Numbered from the stretch's first letter, positions 9,858 to 18,657 are shown. The stretch is 56,794 nt of DNA from Flavilitoribacter nigricans DSM 23189 = NBRC 102662 (GCF_002646595.1 NZ_PDUD01000059.1:1-56794), one strand, 5' to 3'. A program made the numbers and translations. Notes: generated from the sequence alone by a model not told the origin.

Positions 9858-11213
9858 ATGCTGATCCACCAAGGTGATACCAACACCCTTTCCGGCCAAA
9901 GTACTTTTCGCGAGCAACGAAGCGAACAAACCCAGCACTGGCTGGCCGAAGACCGTAAATATTTCCTGCACCAGGCCCTTTCCACGCCGGTAATGAATGT
10001 GCTCAGTCGCACGGAGGGCGCTTACATCTACGATCTGGATGATCGGAAATATCTGGATCTGCACGGCAACGGCGTCCACAACATCGGCTTCAATCATCCG
10101 GAAGTTGTAGCGGCTGTTAAGCAGCAACTGGACGATCAACTGGCTTTCACGCCCCGCCGGTATACCAATAAGCCGGCCGTTCAATTGGCGAAGAAACTGG
10201 TGGAAATTTCGCCGGCTGGTCTGGACCGGGTATTGTTTTGCCCCGGAGGTTCCGAGGCGATCGAAATGGCGATCATTCTGGCCAAACAGGTAACGGGAAA
10301 ATGGAAAACCATCTCCTTCTGGGATTGCTACCACGGCACTACTTACCAGGCGGCTACGGTGGGCGGAGATCCCCATTTTACCCTGGGGCAGGGGCCAATG
10401 GTGCCCGGCGCATTTCACGTGGAATTCCCGAACTACTACCGCAATCCCTGGGGTCTGCATCACGACGAGGACCGGGAGCAGATCGATGAACTTTATCTCC
10501 GTCAGATCGAGATGATCCTGAAACATCATCCCGACCTGGCGGCTATTGTAGGTACGCCGATCGCTTCGGCGCCACACGTGCCGAGTGCCTATTTCTGGGA
10601 GCGGGTAGCCGACTTGTGTCGCAGCCACGATGCCTTTCTGATCTTCGATGAGATCGTTTGCGGGCTGGGTCGTACCGGCAAACTCTTCGCCCACGAGCAC
10701 TACCTGACCCCGGATGTAGTGGTGCTGGGTAAATCGCTGGGGGGAGGCGTAGTGCCGTTTGCGGGCATCCTGACCCAGGATCGCCACAATGTGGTCCAAC
10801 ACCGTTCGATCGGTCATTTTACCCACGAAAAAAGCCCGCTGAGCGCCGCCGCGGCCCTGGCGGTAATCAATGTACTGGAAAGAGACCGGATCGCGGAACG
10901 GGTAGCCGAACTGGGACAATATTTTCGGGATTCGTTGCGGGAATTGCAGGAGCGCTATCCGGTGATCGGTCATATCGACGGCTGGGGTTTTCTGATTGGC
11001 GTTGAGTTGGTCAAGGATCCGGAAACGAAAGAACGGGCCACCGAGATTGCCCAACGGGTGCTTAGTTACTGCCTGGAACGTGGATTGTCCTTCAAACTTT
11101 ACGAAGGCAATGTGATCACGATGCGGCCGGCACTGATCATTGGTAAGGAAGAGATTGATTTCATCGTGCGTACCATCGGTGAGGCTATTGCGGTCAGTTT
11201 GAAGGAAGGGTAG
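9858..11213 (+). CDS. pbfA: Class III aminotransferase-fold PLP enzyme, probable (R)-1-hydroxy-2-aminoethylphosphonate ammonia-lyase
   Basis: A 451-residue PLP enzyme of fold type I, class III. The Schiff-base lysine is K292 in VVLGKSLGGG, and the ring-nitrogen aspartate is D264 in FDEIVCGLGRTG. The N-terminal block RKYFLHQALSTPVMNVL, then DLHGNGVHNIGFNHP and FTPRRYTN, and later GHFTHEKSPLSAAAAL, resemble PbfA, which eliminates ammonia from (R)-1-hydroxy-2-aminoethylphosphonate to give phosphonoacetaldehyde, rather than ordinary ornithine or GABA transaminases. The assignment is supported by the next gene, a TIGR03364-type oxidoreductase tied to aminophosphonate use. No phnW, phnX or phosphonate transporter is in the window, so the pathway is incomplete here. 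If the assignment is wrong it would be an aminotransferase on a similar amine. A TACATTTG box at 9734-9741 may be part of its promoter. Confidence 0.78.
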   Translation: MLIHQGDTNTLSGQSTFREQRSEQTQHWLAEDRKYFLHQALSTPVMNVLSRTEGAYIYDLDDRKYLDLHGNGVHNIGFNHPEVVAAVKQQLDDQLAFTPRRYTNKPAVQLAKKLVEISPAGLDRVLFCPGGSEAIEMAIILAKQVTGKWKTISFWDCYHGTTYQAATVGGDPHFTLGQGPMVPGAFHVEFPNYYRNPWGLHHDEDREQIDELYLRQIEMILKHHPDLAAIVGTPIASAPHVPSAYFWERVADLCRSHDAFLIFDEIVCGLGRTGKLFAHEHYLTPDVVVLGKSLGGGVVPFAGILTQDRHNVVQHRSIGHFTHEKSPLSAAAALAVINVLERDRIAERVAELGQYFRDSLRELQERYPVIGHIDGWGFLIGVELVKDPETKERATEIAQRVLSYCLERGLSFKLYEGNVITMRPALIIGKEEIDFIVRTIGEAIAVSLKEG

Positions 11214-11238
11214 GTCTCTAAGTCCGGGACCTTTTTTT
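11212..11238 (+). terminator. Probable weak terminator after pbfA
   Basis: A short stem (aggtc against gacct) starting inside the stop codon, with an 11-base loop and followed by seven T residues. The stem is short, so termination may be partial, allowing read-through into the FAD oxidoreductase gene 200 bp downstream. Confidence 0.5.
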
Positions 11239-11250
11239 AGAATGGACGGA

Positions 11251-11333
11251 ATGGGAGAGGGCGAGACTGCGAGGCTTGGAGAGTGGGAGACTTGGAGACT
11301 TGGAGAGGGCGAGGCTTGGAGAATGGGAGAAGG
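11251..11333. repeat. Purine-rich degenerate tandem repeat
   Basis: A strongly strand-biased stretch built from variations of ggagagggcgag, cttggagag and tgggagacttgg. The purine-rich strand is the + strand. It lies in the gap between pbfA and the FAD oxidoreductase and is unlike any coding sequence nearby. Translated on the other strand it gives a Ser-Pro-Ser-Leu low-complexity peptide, which I treat as an artefact. Confidence 0.65.
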
Positions 11334-11439
11334 CCTTGCTATTTGTCGTTCCAAACTTTCTGGTCAGCCTGTCTTTCTCATTTGGTTCTATAGGATGACC
11401 CTGGGATTCTAATCAGTTAATTACTGCAAAATCAGATAA

Positions 11440-12600
11440 ATGAACACTTACGATCTCGCAATTGTCGGCGGAGGAATGCTGGGCGTGGCCCATGCCTACC
11501 ATGCTCTGCGGGCCGGTAAACGCGTGGCTATTCTGGAAAAAGATCAGCAACCATGTAGCGCGACTGTCCGGAATTTCGGGCAGATCGTGCCCTCCGGCAT
11601 GGATGCCAAATGGCAGGCCTACGGTCGCAGAAGTCTGGAAATCTACCGGGATCTGCAGCGGCAGACCGACATCACGGTGGTGCCCCACGGGAGCATTTAT
11701 GTCGCGTCCGATGACGAGGAAATGACCCTGCTGGAAGAGCTGGCCGGGATCAATCGGGATAATGATTATACGTCCCAACTGTTGAGCCGGACGGAATGCC
11801 TGGAGCGTTACCCGGGATTGCGGGCGGATTACGTGCAGGGCGGCCTCTTTTTTACCCAGGAATTGACGGTCGATCCGAGGCAGGCGATCCATCGGATCAT
11901 TGCCTGGCTGCGGGAACGTTACGAACTGGCCTATTTCCCGGGCACGCTGGTAACGGCTATCGAGAACAGGGGAGCGGATCGGGTATTGCTCAACAATCGG
12001 GGGGTGCCGATTGCCGCGGCCAAGGTGCTGGTCTGTTCCGGCAGTGATTTTCAGACCCTTTTTCCGGAGACCTTTCGCCGGAGTAGCCTGCAAAGCGTGA
12101 AGCTACAGATGCTGCTGACCAAAGCTCAGTCCAGCCTAAAGATCAATGGATCCGTACTTACGGGCTGGACGATCCGGCGTTATGAGAGTTTTCACGAGTG
12201 TCCTTCGTTCGCGCGGATCAAGGCCGGGGAAGACGCCAATGCCTACCACCGTCAATGGGGCATCCACATCCTCTTCAAGCAGGCCGCTGACGGCCGGGTG
12301 ATCCTCGGAGACTCCCACGAATACTGGGATGCCGGAAGCGATGAACCCGTCGATTTTCAGATCGATGATGAAATGAATGAATTTATGATCCGGGCGGCCC
12401 GGGAGATCTATCAGCTGGAAACTTACGCGATAGACAAAACCTGGATCGGTATCTACAGCCAGTGTAAGGACCGCGATATCTTTGAAATGGAAGTAATGCC
12501 CGATGTACACATTGTCACGGGGATCGGCGGTAAAGGCATGACCGGCTCCTTCGGCTACGCAGAACAGCATATTGCCACTCTGCTGGGAGTAGGGGTATAA
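11440..12600 (+). CDS. FAD-dependent amine oxidoreductase, TIGR03364-type (aminophosphonate-associated)
   Basis: A 386-residue D-amino-acid-oxidase-fold flavoprotein. The N-terminal dinucleotide motif is at about residues 6-35 (LAIVGGGMLGVAHAYHAL, then VAILEKD). The blocks SATVRNFGQIVPSG, WGIHILFKQAADGRVILGDSHEY and the C-terminal GIGGKGMTGSFGYAE match the family called TIGR03364, which is syntenic with phosphonate-degradation genes and proposed to oxidise 2-aminoethylphosphonate or its N-methyl derivative. Next to a PbfA-like lyase, both enzymes would feed phosphonoacetaldehyde. Oxygen or another acceptor would reoxidise FAD. No signal peptide, so cytoplasmic. It is 226 bp downstream of pbfA and shares a bidirectional terminator with ftsH. 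Confidence 0.82.
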   Translation: MNTYDLAIVGGGMLGVAHAYHALRAGKRVAILEKDQQPCSATVRNFGQIVPSGMDAKWQAYGRRSLEIYRDLQRQTDITVVPHGSIYVASDDEEMTLLEELAGINRDNDYTSQLLSRTECLERYPGLRADYVQGGLFFTQELTVDPRQAIHRIIAWLRERYELAYFPGTLVTAIENRGADRVLLNNRGVPIAAAKVLVCSGSDFQTLFPETFRRSSLQSVKLQMLLTKAQSSLKINGSVLTGWTIRRYESFHECPSFARIKAGEDANAYHRQWGIHILFKQAADGRVILGDSHEYWDAGSDEPVDFQIDDEMNEFMIRAAREIYQLETYAIDKTWIGIYSQCKDRDIFEMEVMPDVHIVTGIGGKGMTGSFGYAEQHIATLLGVGV

Positions 12601-12603
12601 AAG

Positions 12604-12640
12604 AAAAGCCGGATAATCGTTTGGACTATCCGGCTTTTTT
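12604..12640. terminator. Bidirectional terminator between the FAD oxidoreductase and ftsH
   Basis: A perfect 9-bp stem (agccggata at 12607-12615 against tatccggct at 12627-12635) with an 11-base loop. It has A residues before it and six T residues after it, so it can stop transcripts from both sides. It sits exactly between the two convergent stop codons. Confidence 0.9.
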
Positions 12641-12657
12641 AGCGCTGTTTATATCTT

Positions 12658-14580
12658 CTAGGAAGAAGCGGTCTCGCTTTCAGCGAACTTCCGCTCTCCG
12701 AATATTCCTACCAGGTCGTCTTTGTAGACCACCTCTTTTTTCAGGAGCAATTCAGCCAGTTCTTCCAGTTCGGCCTGGTGTTCAACCAGGATCTTTTTGG
12801 TCCGTTCGTAAGCCGCCTCCACCAGGCTTTTCACTTCCTGATCGATCAGTTGGGCGGTTGCTTCGCTGTACGGTTTCTGGAAACTGGATTCGTACTGTCC
12901 GGTACTGTCGTAAAAACTCAGGTTACCGATCTTTTCACTCAGGCCGTAGTAAGCGACCATAGTGTACGCCTGTTTGGTTACCTTTTCGAGGTCATCCAGC
13001 GCACCGGAAGATATCTTTCCGAAGTTGATCTCTTCGGAAGCCCGGCCGGCCAGAGTGGCACAGAGGCGGTCGACAAACTGCTCTTTGGTGTAGATCACGT
13101 TTTCCTCCGGCAGATACCAGGCGGCACCCAGCGAACGCCCGCGCGGAACGATGGATACCTTCAGCAGACTGTCTGCGTGTTTGAGGTACCAGCTCGCCGT
13201 AGCGTGACCGGCCTCGTGGTAGGCGATGGTTTTCTTTTCTCCTTCGGAAATGATCTTGTTCTTTTTCTCCATACCGGCGATCACCCGGTCGGTGGCATCC
13301 ATGAAATCCGCAAACTCCACCGCATCCTTGTTGCGACGGGCCGCGATCAGGGCCGCTTCATTACAGATATTGGCAATATCCGCACCGGAAAAACCGGGCG
13401 TCTGACTGGCCAGTTGGTCCAGATTCAGATCGTGAGCCAGTTTCAGGGGTGCAGTGTGCACCTCAAAAATGGCGCGGCGTTCACTTTTAGTGGGCAGTTC
13501 CAGATAGATCTGACGATCGAAACGTCCCGGACGCAGCAGGGCACTATCGAGGATCTCTCCCCGGTTGGTGGCCGCCATGACGATCACTCCGGTATTGGAA
13601 CCAAAACCGTCCATTTCGGTCAGCATCTGGTTCAGGGTATTTTCCCGTTCGTCATTGCTCTGGAAGGAAGCCGCTTTGCCCCGGGAGCGACCAATAGCGT
13701 CGATCTCATCGATAAAGATGATACTCGGGGCGTTCTGCTTGGCTTTTTTGAAAAGGTCACGTACCCGCGAAGCACCCACACCGACAAACATCTCCACAAA
13801 TTCGGAACCGGAGATGGAATAGAACGGTACGCCGGCTTCCCCGGCAACCGCTTTGGCCAGCAGGGTCTTACCCGTACCCGGAGGGCCGATCAGCAAGACA
13901 CCTTTAGGGATCTTGGCACCCAAACGGGTATACCGGGTGGGGTTCTTCAGGAAATCCACTACCTCGCGAACTTCGACTTTTACTTCGTCCAGCCCCGCCA
14001 CATCGTCGAAAGTGATCTTACTCTGATCCTTCTCAAACAGCTGTGCTTTGGATTTACCGAAGTCAAAAATGTTGCTGCCGCCCATATTGCCGCTGGGACG
14101 TACCCGGCCCATGATAAAGATCCAGATACCGATGATGATGGCCAGTGGGATCAGCCAGGAGAGGATGTTCCCCAGATAATCCGTTCTTTCTTCGTATTGT
14201 AAGTCGATGCGCTCGTCTGCGGGCGTATCTGTTTGTACTTCGTCGATGGTTTGTTCGAAATTTTCGAGGGAACCTATATTGAAAGAGTAGTGCGGACCGG
14301 AATTCTTTTTATCAATATCCGCGTAGTCACCTTCTCCGATCTTATCCGGTTTCAGGTATACTTCGGCCTCCTCCTTGTTGATCACCACGATCTTTTCCAC
14401 GTCACCCTTGGCCAGCATGCCGCGGCGGAATTCCGTCCAGCTTATCGTTTCAGTCTCTCCACTACCGAAAAACACCATGGCCTGACCTGCCAGCAGGAAT
14501 ACCAGCAGTATCCACATCCAGCTGAAAGGTGAACGTGACGGTTTTTTGTCATTGGGGACCGATTTCTTGGGTTCTGCCAT
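12658..14580 (-). CDS. ftsH: ATP-dependent zinc metalloprotease FtsH
   Basis: Membrane-anchored AAA+ protease that extracts and degrades membrane and short-lived cytoplasmic proteins. The 640-residue product shows two N-terminal membrane helices (about 21-39 and 139-158) flanking a periplasmic domain, Walker A GPPGTGKT at 232-239, Walker B IIFIDEID at 287-294, the second region of homology with the arginine finger ([10 protein letters not shown], about 347-356), and the zinc motif HEAGH at 455-459, with the third-ligand region around [12 protein letters not shown]. Length is normal. The next gene upstream (tetR) is on the same strand, 202 bp away, and is probably transcribed separately. No odd feature is seen. 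Confidence 0.98.
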   Translation of the reverse strand: MAEPKKSVPNDKKPSRSPFSWMWILLVFLLAGQAMVFFGSGETETISWTEFRRGMLAKGDVEKIVVINKEEAEVYLKPDKIGEGDYADIDKKNSGPHYSFNIGSLENFEQTIDEVQTDTPADERIDLQYEERTDYLGNILSWLIPLAIIIGIWIFIMGRVRPSGNMGGSNIFDFGKSKAQLFEKDQSKITFDDVAGLDEVKVEVREVVDFLKNPTRYTRLGAKIPKGVLLIGPPGTGKTLLAKAVAGEAGVPFYSISGSEFVEMFVGVGASRVRDLFKKAKQNAPSIIFIDEIDAIGRSRGKAASFQSNDERENTLNQMLTEMDGFGSNTGVIVMAATNRGEILDSALLRPGRFDRQIYLELPTKSERRAIFEVHTAPLKLAHDLNLDQLASQTPGFSGADIANICNEAALIAARRNKDAVEFADFMDATDRVIAGMEKKNKIISEGEKKTIAYHEAGHATASWYLKHADSLLKVSIVPRGRSLGAAWYLPEENVIYTKEQFVDRLCATLAGRASEEINFGKISSGALDDLEKVTKQAYTMVAYYGLSEKIGNLSFYDSTGQYESSFQKPYSEATAQLIDQEVKSLVEAAYERTKKILVEHQAELEELAELLLKKEVVYKDDLVGIFGERKFAESETASS

Positions 14581-14782
14581 TTGTTTGATTTAGTTACTTA
14601 TCTATACGATTAACGGTTGAAGGTGAGCTACTGTTCAATTGGAGAGGTCCTTAATTTCAGTTATGCTGACCGCAGTCCGGTCCCCTTATCTGCGCGGATG
14701 TACACCGACCGCAGTCTTAAAGGTAAAAGGATGGGCTGTAAGGTATGACTTACCGTTGGTATATGGTAACTAATCCTGGGGA

Positions 14783-15397
14783 CTAATTCAAATTAAGCCC
14801 CTTAAAGATCAGCCGGATCATCATACTGAGCTGATCTTCCACTTTGGTATAATTGTAAACCCCGCTATGGTAAGGCTTCTCCTGGATCATCCGCTCGTGT
14901 TTGAGCGCATCCGAGATCACGAATAAGGATTCGGCCAGTTCGTGGGCATCTACTTCCTCGATGTCTCCGGTGCGGATACCCTCGGAAAGCAGTTGCTGTA
15001 AAAAGTCGATCTCTTCGTTTTTGATCTTCTGGAACAGGTCCTGGAACATAGGCTCTACCTTCTGGACACTGGAAAAGGAAAGCTGGGATACATTGAGCGC
15101 TTCGGCGTAACGACGGATCCGGTTCAGCAGGTACTGAAAGATCTTTTCTTCGGTAGTATGGTAGTCCTGAACTTTCTCCTGCAGGTCGCTGATGTATTTG
15201 TCAGCTTCGGTTAGCAGCACCTGTACGTAGATCTCCTCTTTGTTGCGGAAGTAGTAGTACAGTGAGGCTTTGTTCAGTCCGCATTCGGACCCGATGTCGT
15301 CTAAAGTAGTTTTCTCGTAACCGTATTCGGTAAAAATGGATCGAGCTCTTTCCAGTATTAATTCTCTTTTACTCGACCGTCTTGTTTTTGCAGTCAT
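14783..15397 (-). CDS. TetR/AcrR-family transcriptional regulator
   Basis: A 204-residue one-component repressor. The N-terminal helix-turn-helix (about residues 10-57) has the standard TetR pattern: RELILERARSIFTEYGYEKT, then LDDIGSECGLNKASLYYYF followed by RNKEEI. The remaining helical domain should bind a ligand and dimerise; a TetR_C-like module is plausible but I cannot name the ligand. The basic N-terminus (TAKTRRSSKR) is typical. The gene is divergent from the GH63-like gene at 15563, so the 165-bp gap could hold a shared operator, although no clear palindrome was found. It has a well-formed Bacteroidota promoter at 15441-15471. Confidence 0.93.
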   Translation of the reverse strand: MTAKTRRSSKRELILERARSIFTEYGYEKTTLDDIGSECGLNKASLYYYFRNKEEIYVQVLLTEADKYISDLQEKVQDYHTTEEKIFQYLLNRIRRYAEALNVSQLSFSSVQKVEPMFQDLFQKIKNEEIDFLQQLLSEGIRTGDIEEVDAHELAESLFVISDALKHERMIQEKPYHSGVYNYTKVEDQLSMMIRLIFKGLNLN

Positions 15398-15440
15398 GGA
15401 TTAATTGGTTTTCAAACAAAGTTGATTTCATTTGAGCGCG

Positions 15441-15471
15441 CAAACTTAGTTCACATAGTTTTTTTATCAAA
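15441..15471 (-). promoter_or_regulatory. Bacteroidota -33/-7 promoter of the tetR gene
   Basis: Read on the minus strand, TTTG (15471-15468) is followed after 19 bases by TAAGTTTG (15448-15441). This fits the TTTG-N19-TAnnTTTG consensus used by the Bacteroidota housekeeping sigma factor. The predicted transcription start is near 15434, giving a leader of about 35 bases before the ATG at 15397. Confidence 0.7.
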
Positions 15472-15562
15472 CTGTTTCCAATGCCGGACGGACTTTTTTC
15501 CCGCATTTCGGGAACTTTGTCGGCTGTAATCAGTAAAATCCTGAGTATAAAAACTCAAGCAC

Positions 15563-16573
15563 TTGCAATCACTGATCGATCGGGCCGAAAAATTACTGAC
15601 CATCCAACACGAACAGTTGTTGTTCAATGGCAAACTGGACTATGAAGTGGGTTTTGTTGCTTTAGGTCTTGCTTACTTGGATTGGAAGAGAGGAGTTTCT
15701 TTTTTAGAAAGGGTTTTAGCGTATATGGCTTCAATGGATTACTACACTGCAGGAAAAACGCTTTTACAGCCCCCATTGTTTGGTTGTTTACTGGCCGGTT
15801 TTTACGAACTGGCGCCCAACGAAAAGGCCGCTCTGGACTTTTTGAAAAAAAATTATTCGCAAGTATTTGATTTTCATAGCTTTCTTTACCGGGAACGCGA
15901 TCCGGAAGAAGACGGCTTGTTGGTTGTAACCCATCCGGAAGAAGATTTATTGTTACAAAATCGTGACAAAAGGTCTGAATTGCGGCCGATTCCCAGCGTA
16001 TGGCCCGGAGGACGGCAGGATCCGCTTTTTAATGCGCTTTTGGTATGGTCCAACGAATGCCTGCTGGATATCGGTAATCTACTCGGAGCGGACGTCACGG
16101 ATATTCTGCTGTGGAATGAACTGACCACCTTTTCCCTCAACGATAAACTTTGGAGCGAAGCGGACGGCAGCTACAAGCCTTTTGATCTGGAGGAGCAGGC
16201 CTCTTTCCCAACCGAAGGACTGGGTGGCTTTCTGCCCCTGATCGGGGAGATCCCGGATCAGGATCAGGCGGAGGTGGTGTTGGAAACTCTCAAAAGTTCG
16301 GCATTTACTTACCTGCTGCGGCCACTACCTGCTGAAGAAGATTACGATTTTCCGCCCGATACCCGCATCTCTATTCCCGCCAACTGGCTGTTGTACCACG
16401 GCCTCTGGCGATTCGGTATGACGGCGGCGGCGACCAAGGTCAAAACCTTCAGTCTGGCGGTGATGGAGCGATATGGTTTTCGAGAGTACTATGAGCTTTC
16501 GGCCGTTGATTCGGAGGGAGACTCCGAATATGCTCCGGCAGCAGCGCTGTATCTGGCGTGGATGGGGGAGTAG
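15563..16573 (+). CDS. GH63/mannosylglycerate-hydrolase-like (alpha/alpha)6-barrel protein
   Basis: A 336-residue cytoplasmic protein. The block GGRQDPLFNALLVWSNECLL (about residues 152-171) is the signature of the MGH1/GH63-like glycosidase barrel, and YKPFDLEEQ followed by PTEGLGGFLPLIG is the matching downstream region. However, the N-terminal part is short: there is no clear WDS-type motif, and the usual acidic substrate-site block is replaced by HPEEDLLLQNRD, so activity is uncertain. The only start is TTG at 15563, because an in-frame stop (15548-15550) lies just upstream and the next Met is at residue 55. The final 11 codons are duplicated at 24352-24385, marking this 3' end as an insertion point. 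It is divergent from the TetR gene, which may regulate it. Confidence 0.72.
   Translation: MQSLIDRAEKLLTIQHEQLLFNGKLDYEVGFVALGLAYLDWKRGVSFLERVLAYMASMDYYTAGKTLLQPPLFGCLLAGFYELAPNEKAALDFLKKNYSQVFDFHSFLYRERDPEEDGLLVVTHPEEDLLLQNRDKRSELRPIPSVWPGGRQDPLFNALLVWSNECLLDIGNLLGADVTDILLWNELTTFSLNDKLWSEADGSYKPFDLEEQASFPTEGLGGFLPLIGEIPDQDQAEVVLETLKSSAFTYLLRPLPAEEDYDFPPDTRISIPANWLLYHGLWRFGMTAAATKVKTFSLAVMERYGFREYYELSAVDSEGDSEYAPAAALYLAWMGE
16537..16570 (+). repeat. Left direct repeat (attL-like), last codons of the GH63-like gene
   Basis: Thirty-four bases from ggcagcagcg to gatgggggag, ending immediately before the stop codon at 16571. The single difference from the copy at 24352-24385 is a synonymous third-position change (gcg versus gcc, Ala). 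Confidence 0.85.
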
Positions 16574-16792
16574 GGGAGTATAGCAATTTTTAAGTATACT
16601 TTTAAAAAGGAAAAAATACGACCTATGTTTGTATTTGTTTGATAATCATGCATTAAAGTTAATGATTTACCTGATAGGATATAGAAAGATGATTCTTGGA
16701 ATGTATATATAATAGCCTTAGATATTAATTAAATTAATTATTTTACCACCTATGGAATAGATTCAGGAAATGGAATTTAAACCCCGAAAGTT

Positions 16793-17818
16793 ATGCGGTC
16801 AATGTATTTGATCAGATTCTGTGTTTTAGGTTCATTGTTATTGCTCTGCTGTTTTCCCAACCATTTAGATGCCCAGGAGTATTTAGGAAATGATCTCGCT
16901 TTTTTTGCCAAAAAAGCGGAACTCTTCCAAAGGTGGCTAGATCAAAAAGAACTGGGGCAGTTTTTGTCGGTTGATAGTGTCAGAGTTGCCAATAATGGAT
17001 ATGAGGTAGAGTTATTTCTGCAAATTCCTTCCAGTAATCCCGATAGTGTCGCCGGGATATGGCGATCCCTAAAGAATAATTATCAGGCAAATGTAAGTGC
17101 ACCTACTTTACAGGAGAGTTTGTTTCAGACTTTTGTCCGCTTTATGGAAATTGATCCAACCCAGGGAAACGTTCAAATTTATATGCCGCATTACGATCCC
17201 GGAAAGCAAGTATATAACTCCTGTTTCTACATTTGGTTGTGGCAGGAGGCGGGGCGAGTAAAGGAAGATAGCAAAATAGCGGATTGTAAATCTCAGACGG
17301 TAGAAATTTACATCCCGATGGATGATTTTTCCACCGGTTCGGGAGGAGTGGAAGGGACATTGAAAGGATATACATCGTCGAAGAAGGTCTTCCCGCTTAT
17401 TTTAGAGTTTGCCCGCAAAAAATACGAACAGAATAAACCGGATTGTGAAGGCAGGAAACCCACTCTGGTCCATTCGGATAAGCAATCTGATTTCTACCTG
17501 GAATTCTACGTTAATGATCTGTGTCAGGAAGTCTTAACCGATGAAAGGCAGTCGATCTGGTGTGATTTCGTAGAATTATGGTGGGGGCCCTGTAACGATA
17601 TGCGAAGAGAAAGACTAGAATTTAATATTAATTTGAGTCAAAGTCAGAAAGAGGTCTATCTGCGCATTAAGATCACCGGCAAATTTGGCTCAGGATTATA
17701 CCGGCCACGGAAAAGCGGGTGGATGGATATGGATCCGGATTTTGAAGATTTCCTTGAGGAGCATGCCATTATCTTTAAGAGTGAACTGATAGAATTTTTG
17801 AAAAGGAAACGCAATTAA
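16793..17818 (+). CDS. Exported protein of unknown function, first gene of the caspase operon
   Basis: A 341-residue protein that I do not recognise. It has an export signal (about residues 1-27, ending HLDAQ) and no lipobox, so the mature protein should be periplasmic or secreted. The mature part alternates beta and helical stretches, is rich in aromatic residues and has seven cysteines after the signal (for example NSCFYIWLWQE, IADCKS, PDCEGR, LCQEV, IWCDFVELWWGPCND), suggesting disulphides. It ends in a basic tail (LKRKRN). A TATGTTTG box at 16624-16631 matches the -7 consensus, but no good -33 partner was found. The EAD11-like membrane gene follows after 131 bp. It lies inside the direct-repeat-flanked cassette, so a role as sensor or substrate of the caspase system is possible but is inference. 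Confidence 0.8.
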   Translation: MRSMYLIRFCVLGSLLLLCCFPNHLDAQEYLGNDLAFFAKKAELFQRWLDQKELGQFLSVDSVRVANNGYEVELFLQIPSSNPDSVAGIWRSLKNNYQANVSAPTLQESLFQTFVRFMEIDPTQGNVQIYMPHYDPGKQVYNSCFYIWLWQEAGRVKEDSKIADCKSQTVEIYIPMDDFSTGSGGVEGTLKGYTSSKKVFPLILEFARKKYEQNKPDCEGRKPTLVHSDKQSDFYLEFYVNDLCQEVLTDERQSIWCDFVELWWGPCNDMRRERLEFNINLSQSQKEVYLRIKITGKFGSGLYRPRKSGWMDMDPDFEDFLEEHAIIFKSELIEFLKRKRN

Positions 17819-17949
17819 TCTATTACTCTGAAGTGTTAGGTTCTTGATCGAGGTCCGTTTTTTCATCCATGGGCGCGATATCTGTAAAACCAGTTCCATT
17901 TCTATATCCGGACGGATTACATTGAAAACACTTCTTAAATATCGAATAA

Positions 17950-18657
17950 TTGAGCTACTCAAAGGACGAGATCAAGGATACAGTCGTGAAAGGCAAGCTT
18001 CGGTTAGCTATTGACGAAGCAATAAAGTACGCTAAGATCTGCCAATTACAGGACGTGCACCGGGGGCTGATGGTACTGAAAAGTAAATTGAGTGTACAGG
18101 AAGAAAAATGGAATAAGGGTATGTTGGATTATACGACTTATTCTATGAGTCACGCCCGGATATCGGATGGTATTCTCTCCTGGGTAGATCGGCTTCCGGC
18201 ACAGCCGAAGCCCACCAGAAACGGCCGGAAATACTGGACATTGGACCGGTTCAGAAAATTCGTTCTTTCCAGCCTCCTGTTAAGTAAGGGCATCAGTATA
18301 TGCTGGCTGATCTATCAATACAGTACTGGCGGATACAACAATGACGAATTGCAAACGACGCTTTCTTTTTTGTCCGTTGTACTGTTAATCTTTTTTCCGG
18401 TAAAGTTTGGATCATTTTCCCCTTCACCGGAGCCGGAAGGAACGGAGTTTTCGCCTCATTATGTCAATGGCTCTTTAATCAGATTCAGTTACTGGCTTTT
18501 CCCAATTTATCTCATAGTAATAATCTATTTGATACGGGCCAAAGCTGCCAGCATAATCTCCTTTGGTCTCTTCAGTTTGTGTTTAGGGGCTGCAGAAGCC
18601 ATGCTCGGTGGATATTTGATAAAACTTTTACAGGCACTATCCTGGAAAAAACAATAA
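17950..18657 (+). CDS. Effector-associated-domain (EAD11-like) membrane protein
   Basis: A 235-residue protein. The first 85 residues are helical and follow the pattern of effector-associated domain 11: KDEIKDTVVKGKLRLAIDEA, a central VLKSKLSVQEEKWNKGMLDY, and a closing DGILSWVDRLP. EADs are small adaptor domains that recruit effectors such as caspase-like proteases by EAD-EAD contact in bacterial conflict systems. After a linker there are four hydrophobic segments (about 112-132, 140-160, 178-196 and 203-228), so the domain should be held on the cytoplasmic face of the inner membrane. The start is TTG, because an in-frame TAA sits directly before it and a later start would cut the domain. 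The caspase gene begins 9 bp after the stop, which indicates co-expression. Confidence 0.68.
   Translation: MSYSKDEIKDTVVKGKLRLAIDEAIKYAKICQLQDVHRGLMVLKSKLSVQEEKWNKGMLDYTTYSMSHARISDGILSWVDRLPAQPKPTRNGRKYWTLDRFRKFVLSSLLLSKGISICWLIYQYSTGGYNNDELQTTLSFLSVVLLIFFPVKFGSFSPSPEPEGTEFSPHYVNGSLIRFSYWLFPIYLIVIIYLIRAKAASIISFGLFSLCLGAAEAMLGGYLIKLLQALSWKKQ

Noticed and set aside
9801-11354. Long minus-strand open frame (517 codons) opposite pbfA
   Set aside because: It is antisense to a clear PLP enzyme and gives no recognisable domain; its start runs through the purine repeat as a Ser-Pro-rich artefact.
12778-14202. 474-codon + strand frame opposite ftsH
   Set aside because: Antisense shadow of a highly conserved protease gene; the product has no domain.
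16591-16600. aagtatactt palindrome after the GH63-like gene as a terminator
   Set aside because: Short and AT-only; more likely a chance dyad at the AT-rich cassette edge.
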